In this document: in pieces, positions 57,157-64,000 of the stretch
Position numbering within the stretch: the stretch's first letter is position 1
Layout of the letters: each line of letters begins with the position of its first letter
Source: Burkholderiaceae bacterium
GTDB lineage: Bacteria > Pseudomonadota > Gammaproteobacteria > Burkholderiales > Burkholderiaceae_B
Length of the DNA stretch: 64,000 bases
NCBI GenBank assembly: GCA_030728985.1
Contig: JANQYI010000009.1
Span: 124,001-188,000 of the forward strand
Reading direction: 5' to 3'
Position numbers and translations under genes: made by a program
The notes under the pieces: model-generated
Seen by the model: only the letters and a program-made list of their open reading frames with translations
Databases searched by the model: none
Told to the model about the DNA's origin: nothing

Positions 57157-59727
57157 ATGGAAGTCTCTAGAATTCGTGCGTTACGCGGCCCTAACTTGTG
57201 GAGCCGTCTCACCGCCATCGAGGCCGTTGTGACGTGCGCAGGGCACGAAGCAGATCTCGATCAGATGCCTAGTTTTGTCACACGATTACGCGCGCGCTTT
57301 CCCGAGATGAAACCCTTGCGACCCCTGGGGCATAAAGATCCCATTACTGTGGCGCACGCACTAGAGGCGATTGCGCTGGGACTTCAAGCTGCCGCAGGTT
57401 GTCCGGTCTCGTTTGGGCAGACAACCGCGACACCCGAACACAATGTATTTCAGATCGTATTTCAGTACAGCGAAGAGCCCGTCGGTCGTCGCGCGCTTGA
57501 GCTCGCTGAAAGTCTCTGTCAAGCCGCACTGGACGATCAGGCGTTTGATATCAAGCAAGCCCTCGCGGAGCTGCGTGACCTCGACGAAGACGTTCGTCTC
57601 GGCCCCAGCACGGGTTCGATCGTTGATGCGGCCGTCGCGCGAGGCATTCCTTATCGTCGCCTGACCGAGGGGAGTTTGGTGCAGTTTGGTTGGGGCAGCA
57701 AACAAAAACGGATTCAAGCGGCTGAAACAAGCGGGACCAGCGCTATCGCCGAAGCCATCGCGCAAGATAAAGATCTCACCAAAATGTTGTTACAGGCCGC
57801 CGGCGTTCCAGTACCGGAAGGGCACGTCGTGCGCGACGCAGACGAAGCCTGGGAAATTGCGCTGCAGATCGGCCTCCCCGTGGTGATCAAGCCCCGCGAT
57901 GGCAACCAGGGAAAAGGCGTCGCCGTCAACATCGAAACACGCGAACAACTGAATCAGGCTTTTGACGTCGCGAGCACCATCAGCCGTGATGTCATCGTTG
58001 AGCAGTACATTCCAGGGCATGATTTCCGCATGCTGGTGATTGGTAATCAACTGATCGCCGCTGCCAGACGCGATCCACCGAGCGTCATTGGCGATGGCCA
58101 GCACACGATTGCGCAGTTGGTGGAAACCGTCAATCTCGATCCCCTGCGCGGTGATGGGCATGCCACGGCCCTGACCAAAATCCGGCTGGATGAAATCGCG
58201 CTGGCAACACTGTCAAACCAGGGGCTGACTGCGCAATCCGTTCCTGAACATGGGCAGCGCATCTTGTTGCGCAATAACGCCAACCTCAGCACGGGCGGCA
58301 GCGCCACCGACGTCACCGATGAGGTTCACCCTGAGCTGGCAGCGCGCATAGTCACTGCTGCACAAATGGTCGGACTTGATATCGCCGGCGTCGATTTAGT
58401 CGCCGAGAGTGTCATTAAACCCATGGAAGAGCAGCGCGCTGGCATTGTTGAAATCAATGCAGCCCCGGGCCTGCGTATGCATCTGAGTCCCTCTTTCGGT
58501 AAAGCGCGTCCCGTCGGTGAAGCCATCATCTCGACGATGTTCGCAGAAGGCGACAATGCGAGAATACCGGTGGTTGCCGTGACAGGCACTAATGGTAAAA
58601 CAACTACAGTCCGGCTGACCGCACATTTATTGAAAACAAGCGGCAAACGCGTCGGCATGACCAACTCGGATGGTGTTTACATTGAGCAGCGTTGCATCGA
58701 TACCGGCGACTGCAGCGGCCCCCGGAGCGCGCGTAATGTCCTCATGCATCCGGATGTGGATGCCGCGGTATTTGAAACGGCTCGGGGTGGGATTTTGCGA
58801 GAAGGTCTTGGCTTCGACAAATGTGATGTCGCCGTTGTCACCAACTTGGGCGTGGGAGATCATCTGGGAATGAACTTCATCACGACCATTGACCATTTGG
58901 CCCTGGTCAAGCGAGTCATTGTTCAAAACGTGGCGCCCAATGGCACGGCAGTGCTCAATGCTTCAGACCCGATGGTGCTGAAAATGGTCGAAGCATGCCC
59001 AGGCTCAGTCACGCTCTTTTCGAGCGACCGTCAAAACCCAGCGCTCAATACACACCGTGCGCAAGGCAAACGTGTTGTCTATGTCGATGGCGATCACGTC
59101 GTGGGCGCCGAAGGGACAACCGAACAACGCATTGCGCTCAAGTCGATCCCCATCACCCGCAATGGCAGCATCACCTTCCAAAATGAAAATGCGATGGCCT
59201 CGATCGCCGCGGCCTGGGCCTTGGGCCTTGATTGGCAAACGATCACGACTGGCGTTTCCACCTTTGTCAACGACGCTCAAAACGCGCCAGGACGCTTTAA
59301 CGTGTTCGATTACAGAGGCGCCACCGTGGTAGCCGATTATGGACATAATCCGGATGCGATTCAGGCGTTAATCCAAGCCGTTGAGACAATCCCCGCCAAG
59401 CAGCGCATGGTCGTCATTAGCGGTGCGGGTGATCGTCGAGACGAGGACATCATCCGTCAGACCGAGATCCTTGGCGAGGTCTTTGACCAGGCAATTTTGT
59501 ACCAAGACCAGTGCCAGCGAGGCCGTGAGGATGGCGAAGTACTTGCTCTTTTACAACAGGGATTACGAAACGTATCTCGCACAAAAGAAATCATGGAAAT
59601 CAGGGGAGAGTTTCTGGCAATTGATACCGCACTCGCCAAACTGCGGCCCGGCGATCTATGCTTGATTTTGATCGATCAGGTGCAGGAGGCGTTGGATCAT
59701 ATTACCCTGCGTGTCGGGCAGGGCTGA
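57157..59727 (+). CDS. cphA: Cyanophycin synthetase
   Basis: 856 aa; LPVVIKPRDGNQGKGV ATP-grasp, GTNGKTTTVRL Mur-ligase P-loop, FETARGGILREGLGFD, NAPGRFNVFDYRGATVVADYGHNPDAI. Confidence 0.95.
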   Translation: MEVSRIRALRGPNLWSRLTAIEAVVTCAGHEADLDQMPSFVTRLRARFPEMKPLRPLGHKDPITVAHALEAIALGLQAAAGCPVSFGQTTATPEHNVFQIVFQYSEEPVGRRALELAESLCQAALDDQAFDIKQALAELRDLDEDVRLGPSTGSIVDAAVARGIPYRRLTEGSLVQFGWGSKQKRIQAAETSGTSAIAEAIAQDKDLTKMLLQAAGVPVPEGHVVRDADEAWEIALQIGLPVVIKPRDGNQGKGVAVNIETREQLNQAFDVASTISRDVIVEQYIPGHDFRMLVIGNQLIAAARRDPPSVIGDGQHTIAQLVETVNLDPLRGDGHATALTKIRLDEIALATLSNQGLTAQSVPEHGQRILLRNNANLSTGGSATDVTDEVHPELAARIVTAAQMVGLDIAGVDLVAESVIKPMEEQRAGIVEINAAPGLRMHLSPSFGKARPVGEAIISTMFAEGDNARIPVVAVTGTNGKTTTVRLTAHLLKTSGKRVGMTNSDGVYIEQRCIDTGDCSGPRSARNVLMHPDVDAAVFETARGGILREGLGFDKCDVAVVTNLGVGDHLGMNFITTIDHLALVKRVIVQNVAPNGTAVLNASDPMVLKMVEACPGSVTLFSSDRQNPALNTHRAQGKRVVYVDGDHVVGAEGTTEQRIALKSIPITRNGSITFQNENAMASIAAAWALGLDWQTITTGVSTFVNDAQNAPGRFNVFDYRGATVVADYGHNPDAIQALIQAVETIPAKQRMVVISGAGDRRDEDIIRQTEILGEVFDQAILYQDQCQRGREDGEVLALLQQGLRNVSRTKEIMEIRGEFLAIDTALAKLRPGDLCLILIDQVQEALDHITLRVGQG

Positions 59728-59747
59728 TGCTGCGGGGATGTTGATTT

Positions 59748-60317
59748 TTAGCTTTTACCTTTATCGCCTGGCGACGTTGGCGGGAAAGGGAAAGTCGAAA
59801 ACATCCCACGCGTTTGTTCTTGCATCTTGTCCTGCATTTGAGAAAACAAACTTTTGCTTTGCTCGACATAACTGTTCATCATGTTTTGCACCATCGGCGT
59901 CTGAGCCGACATAAATTGAGACCAAGCCTCAGGTGCGAACTGATTAGTCCCATATAGTCCCTTTGACTGATCCGCCATCCGTTCCTGAATCTCCATAAAC
60001 CCCTGGATATTTTTTTCAAGATACGAGCCCATCATGCCCTGCATCGCATGGCCATAAAAACGGATCACCTGGGCCAGCATCGTCGAGGAAAACATCGGCA
60101 TACCGCCGCTTTCTTCTTCGAGAATGATTTGCAAAAGAATACTGCGCGTCAAATCCTCGGAAGACTTGGCATCCACCACTTTGAATAATTCATTTTCCAG
60201 CACCAATTGCTTGACATCCGCGAGAGTGATGTAGGTGCTAGTCTGCGTGTCGTACAAGCGACGGTTAGGATATTTTTTAATCAGGCGTACGGTTGCGCCC
60301 GGTGCTGCTTCAGTCAT
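59748..60317 (-). CDS. phaR: Polyhydroxyalkanoate synthesis repressor PhaR
   Basis: RLIKKYPNRRLYDTQTSTYITLADVKQLVLENELFKVVDAKSSEDLTRSILLQIILEEE. Confidence 0.95.
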   Translation of the reverse strand: MTEAAPGATVRLIKKYPNRRLYDTQTSTYITLADVKQLVLENELFKVVDAKSSEDLTRSILLQIILEEESGGMPMFSSTMLAQVIRFYGHAMQGMMGSYLEKNIQGFMEIQERMADQSKGLYGTNQFAPEAWSQFMSAQTPMVQNMMNSYVEQSKSLFSQMQDKMQEQTRGMFSTFPFPPTSPGDKGKS

Positions 60318-60382
60318 GACTGTCCCCAGATCTAATGTCTATTTAACCACTTAAATACTCTTCGTTCAGGTCATCCGCAGGA

Positions 60383-61120
60383 TCACCCCATATGCAGACC
60401 GCCATTCAAGGAAAAGTCTGCGCCAGTCGAAAATCCCGACTCCTCAGAGGCAATCCAAGCGATGATCGAGGCAATTTCCTCCGGCCGTCCGAGACGTTTG
60501 ACAGGAATGGTCGCGATAATTTTCTCAAGCACATCGGGACGAATTGCACGCACCATATCGGTTCCGATATAGCCCGGCGAAACGGTGTTCACCGTCACCC
60601 CCTTGCTTGCGACCTCGAGTGCCAGCGACATCGTGAAACCATGAATCGCGGCTTTCGCAGTTGCGTAGTTACACTGACCAAACTGACCTTTCTGACCGTT
60701 GACGGAACTGATGTTAATAATACGCCCAAAACCACGATCAGCCATTCCGTCGATCACTTGTTTGGTCACGTTAAACAAACTATTGAGGTTGGTATCCATC
60801 ACGGCGCGCCAGTCATCGGACGTCATTTTACGAAATACGCCATCGCGGGTGATGCCTGCATTATTGACCAGCACATCGATAGGGCCATGCTCTGCCACAA
60901 CTTTTTTAAATGCAGCTTCACAAGAGTTCCAGTCAGACACATTTCCAACCGATGCATAAAAAGTGTAGCCCAAGGCGGCCTGTTCATCGATCCATTGCTG
61001 ATGGTCGCGACTCGGACCACATCCAGCGATCACTGTCATCCCATCCTTGGACAGACGCTGACAAATCGCAGTGCCGATGCCGCCCATACCACCCGTGACG
61101 TACGCAATTTGTGCACTCAT
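60383..61120 (-). CDS. phaB: Acetoacetyl-CoA reductase (SDR)
   Basis: ORF track 60383..61144; start MSAQIAYVTGGMGGIGTAICQRL; NISSVNGQKGQFGQCNYATAKAAIHGFTMSLA typical of PhaB. Confidence 0.93.
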   Translation of the reverse strand: MSAQIAYVTGGMGGIGTAICQRLSKDGMTVIAGCGPSRDHQQWIDEQAALGYTFYASVGNVSDWNSCEAAFKKVVAEHGPIDVLVNNAGITRDGVFRKMTSDDWRAVMDTNLNSLFNVTKQVIDGMADRGFGRIINISSVNGQKGQFGQCNYATAKAAIHGFTMSLALEVASKGVTVNTVSPGYIGTDMVRAIRPDVLEKIIATIPVKRLGRPEEIASIIAWIASEESGFSTGADFSLNGGLHMG

Positions 61121-61161
61121 GTTTATCTCCTGGTTGTCCTGCATCTAGGTTGAACTAAAAC

Positions 61162-62844
61162 TTAAACCGCCCTGACTTTCACATATGAGCCTGGCGCATC
61201 CTCAAGCACCTTGAAGCGCGGATTTCCCAGCGACTTTGGCGCCTTGAGACGCTTGCCGCTGTGCTGGCTCAGCCACTCGAGCCACGTTGGCCACCAGCTC
61301 CCGGGCTTTTCGATGGCCTGCCGCTCCCATTTTTCAGGGTCTTGAAGATTCGCGTCGGCACCACTCGTCCAAAAGTTGCGTTTATTTTTTGCGGGAGGAT
61401 TGATCACCCCGGCGATGTGTCCCGACGCTCCGAGGACAAACGTGTTGTCGCCACCAAACAAGGAAAGGGTTGAAAACGCAGAGCGCCAAGGCACGATGTG
61501 ATCGTCGCGTGAAGCATAAACAAACGCGGGGATCTTGACGTTGCGCATATCGATCGGCACACCACAGCAAGTCAGCGCATTGGGTTGACACAGCTTATTT
61601 TCGAGGTAGGTATAACGAAAATACCAAATGAAAAACGGACCAGGTAAATTTGTGCCGTCGCTGTTCCAGAAAAGCAAATCAAAAGCAACCGGTGTTTGAC
61701 CTTTTAAATAGTTGGAAACAACATAGTTCCAGACGAGCTCATTCGGACGCAGGAACGAAAATGTAGAACCGAGTTCCCTCGCCGACATGAAACCGCCTTG
61801 ACCGATCTGCTGTTCGCGCAGACGCGCATGTTGCTCATCGACAAACACTCCCATCATCCCGGTATCATGAAAATCAATCATGGTCGTGAGCATCGTGACC
61901 GCGGCAACCGGCTCTTCCCCGCGCGCGGCGGCGACCGCAAGGGCGGTCGCGAGCATTGTCCCGCCCACGCAGAAGCCAAGGGCGTTGATTTGCTTTTGTT
62001 TGGAGATCGCTTGAGTGACCTCGATCGCCTTTAGGACCCCCTGCTCCAGATAATCATCCCAAGTCGCTTTATCCATCCCGTCGTTCTCTTCGGCCAAAGG
62101 ATTGCGCCACGAAACCAAAAATACCGTCAGGCCTTGCTCAATAAGGTAACGAACCAAAGAGTTCTCTGGCTGAAGATCAAGAATGTAAAATTTATTGATA
62201 CACGGCGGCACCAAGAGAATCGGCTTTTGAAAAACCGTTGGCGTGCTCGGCGCGTATTGAATTAATTGAAAATAAGGATTTTCAAATACGACAGCGCCTG
62301 GGGTCGTCGCAACGTTTTCACCAATCGTGAATTTCGTCTCGTCCGTTTGAGTAATCCGCCCTTTTTGCAAATCAGACAATAAGTTTTGCATCCCCGCCAT
62401 CAAGGTCTCGCCCCCCGACTCTACGAGCGCAGCCTGCGCCTCGGGGTTGGTCACAAAAAAATTAGCGGGAGACAACGCATCAAGCCATTGACTGATTGAG
62501 AACTCTAACCGGTTTTTAACCTCTGGAGCAGAGGTGGAGGCACTCACCATGCGACTCATGACGTCGGCTGACAATAAGTACAAATGCGCCAAGAGCAGAT
62601 GCGGTTGGCTGCTCTCCCAAGCCGGCGCCGCAAAACGTCGATCCTTGAGAGGTGTCAAATGTCCATCGGCAGCATCGATGGAAATACGTTGCCAGCCCTC
62701 TAAAAAATCATGCTGAATCTTGGCGAGGTCTTCGGAGGAGATACCGGGTGGAGGTGCCCAACCATCTGGAAAAGGGAAATTCAAATCATGACCTTTATAA
62801 GCACGCAGCGGTTCAATCCTGCGCTGCAATGCCAATATTGTCAA
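61162..62844 (-). CDS. phaC: Class I poly(R)-hydroxyalkanoic acid synthase
   Basis: 560 aa; lipase-like box ALGFCVGGTML, ARDDHIVPWRSAF, LGASGHIAGVINPPAKNKRNFWT. Confidence 0.94.
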   Translation of the reverse strand: MTILALQRRIEPLRAYKGHDLNFPFPDGWAPPPGISSEDLAKIQHDFLEGWQRISIDAADGHLTPLKDRRFAAPAWESSQPHLLLAHLYLLSADVMSRMVSASTSAPEVKNRLEFSISQWLDALSPANFFVTNPEAQAALVESGGETLMAGMQNLLSDLQKGRITQTDETKFTIGENVATTPGAVVFENPYFQLIQYAPSTPTVFQKPILLVPPCINKFYILDLQPENSLVRYLIEQGLTVFLVSWRNPLAEENDGMDKATWDDYLEQGVLKAIEVTQAISKQKQINALGFCVGGTMLATALAVAAARGEEPVAAVTMLTTMIDFHDTGMMGVFVDEQHARLREQQIGQGGFMSARELGSTFSFLRPNELVWNYVVSNYLKGQTPVAFDLLFWNSDGTNLPGPFFIWYFRYTYLENKLCQPNALTCCGVPIDMRNVKIPAFVYASRDDHIVPWRSAFSTLSLFGGDNTFVLGASGHIAGVINPPAKNKRNFWTSGADANLQDPEKWERQAIEKPGSWWPTWLEWLSQHSGKRLKAPKSLGNPRFKVLEDAPGSYVKVRAV

Positions 62845-63636
62845 TCAGGGGAAACGGACGCAAGACAGCCAGGCCAAGGTCGCCATCCTTCCCGTTTGAC
62901 GATCTCTGCGATAAGAAAAGAATTGCTTAGGATTTGTGACGGTGCAATACTGACTCTGTTCGACCGCCATCACCCCCATCTTTGCAAGGCGATATTGTGC
63001 AAGTCTGGCCAAATCAAGCCGCCATCGCTCTGGCACGGCAGGATCAGGCAAGCATAGCTGCGGTTGAGCCGCAAGCTCAGTCGCAAACGCTTCACATACA
63101 TCTGACCCAACTTGAAATGATGCCGCACCGATGCCTGGACCAATCCAGGCGCGCCAACCTGTCGCCGAGGGTTGCTTGTGACGCATCCGCATCAGGGTTT
63201 GCTCGAGCACACCCGCGGCCAGTCCTTTCCAACCCGCATGCGCAACGCCCAAAACCGTCGCTTGATCATCGGCCAACACCACAGACAAACAATCGGCCGT
63301 CAATACAGTCAACACCCGATCAGGATGTGTCGTCACCGAGGCATCTGCTTCGGGAGGCAATCGCCCATCCTCAAATATCATTGGATCATCGGCGTCAACA
63401 ACCCGCACGCCATGCACCTGTTTGAGCCAAGCGGGCTCAGAAGGAACGAGATTATTCAATAAATTACGATTTGCCAGCACAGCCTGCGGCGCATCGCCTG
63501 CGCCCAGACCGAGGTTGAGCGTGTCATAAGGCGCCACCCCTACCCCCCCGATCCGAGTGGTGCAAAACGCTTGCACCCCGGGCCAAGCTTGTTTTGGCCG
63601 CACAACTGGGAGGGGAAAATCGTCGTTTACTTCCAT
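62845..63636 (-). CDS. pgeF: Peptidoglycan editing factor / polyphenol oxidase (YfiH, laccase domain)
   Basis: VTTHPDRVLTVLTADCLSVVLADDQATVLGVAHAGWKGLAAGVLEQTLMRM, GPGIGAASFQVGSDVCEAF. Confidence 0.92.
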   Translation of the reverse strand: MEVNDDFPLPVVRPKQAWPGVQAFCTTRIGGVGVAPYDTLNLGLGAGDAPQAVLANRNLLNNLVPSEPAWLKQVHGVRVVDADDPMIFEDGRLPPEADASVTTHPDRVLTVLTADCLSVVLADDQATVLGVAHAGWKGLAAGVLEQTLMRMRHKQPSATGWRAWIGPGIGAASFQVGSDVCEAFATELAAQPQLCLPDPAVPERWRLDLARLAQYRLAKMGVMAVEQSQYCTVTNPKQFFSYRRDRQTGRMATLAWLSCVRFP

Positions 63637-64000
63637 ATGATATGTTCTTGAACGCGTAAAAGGTCGCGCGCAGGGGGGGCGGTAAAGCTCACCTCTTTGC
63701 CCTCTTGACCTGGATCTTCAAACCGAATCTGGTAAGCATGTAGCATTTGACGCTTGGCATCCCCTAAAATACGGCCACCATATTGGGTATCGCCCAGCAA
63801 GGGGTGACCCAGGCTGGCTAAATGGACACGAATCTGATGCGTGCGCCCTGTTTCCAGCCGACAACGCACCTGAGAAATATTTGAGCCGTGATACTCGCCC
63901 ACACGCATCAACTCGTAATGGGTCACCGCGGCTTTGGGGGCGCTCGGGCGTTCTACCGCCATTTTGACCGGCACCCTAGGATCACGTCCAATCGGACGAT
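63627..64000 (-). CDS. rluD: Pseudouridine synthase (RluD family), truncated by window edge
   Basis: IGRDPRVPVKMAV...SQVRCRLETGRTHQIRVHLASLGHPLLGDTQYGG; frame stays open through position 64000, beyond the track start at 63974. Confidence 0.88.
   Translation of the reverse strand, partial: RPIGRDPRVPVKMAVERPSAPKAAVTHYELMRVGEYHGSNISQVRCRLETGRTHQIRVHLASLGHPLLGDTQYGGRILGDAKRQMLHAYQIRFEDPGQEGKEVSFTAPPARDLLRVQEHIIWK

Noticed and set aside
60392-61153. 253-aa plus-strand ORF almost the same length as phaB on the opposite strand
   Set aside because: It is antisense to phaB across its whole length, with no family motif; phaB is unambiguous. Coding-strand shadow.
1-64000. CRISPR arrays, tRNA/rRNA genes, insertion sequences, prophage genes
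   Set aside because: No regularly spaced direct repeats, no tRNA cloverleaf-like signatures noticed, and no transposase, integrase or phage proteins in the ORF translations. A tRNAscan or ISfinder run was not possible.

Overview
This 64 kb window is an ordinary, densely coded bacterial chromosome segment. It looks like Betaproteobacteria, Burkholderiales/Alcaligenaceae-like, judged only from gene content and order. I see no rRNA, tRNA, CRISPR, transposase or prophage. From left to right: a Bug/TTT solute-binding protein; a Fur-type hemP-hmu/bhuRSTUV heme uptake operon; a znu zinc uptake operon headed by a small His-rich tail-anchored protein and divergent from zur; a DUF1007/NicO metal pair; a large acyl-CoA and carboxylic acid catabolic cluster with two MmgE/PrpD genes; a photobiology island with three cryptochrome/photolyase paralogues, DUF2256, and a convergent folE-BLUF-MFS-phhB cluster; a CaiB-SDR pair; a tetronate catabolic cluster (denD-otnC-otnK) divergent from a TRAP transporter; ogt, OYE, yajQ, MOSC, DUF5993-dsbB, an M23 peptidase and a histidine phosphatase; a partial sox operon (soxX-Y-Z-A, no soxB or soxCD here) fused by overlapping genes to a Tat-exported molybdenum hydroxylase; a cyanophycin locus (DUF1854, ABC exporter-like protein, cphA', cphA); and a PHA locus (phaR, phaB, phaC) followed by pgeF and a truncated rluD. 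The best candidate for an undescribed system is the soxXYZA plus molybdenum-hydroxylase operon. Its SoxY keeps the C-terminal cysteine but replaces the canonical GGCGG arm with AACTEDVLI. Second tier: the BLUF/pterin/photolyase island and the (HX)11 protein encoded at the head of the znu operon. All family calls come from reading the translated sequences; no database search was run.
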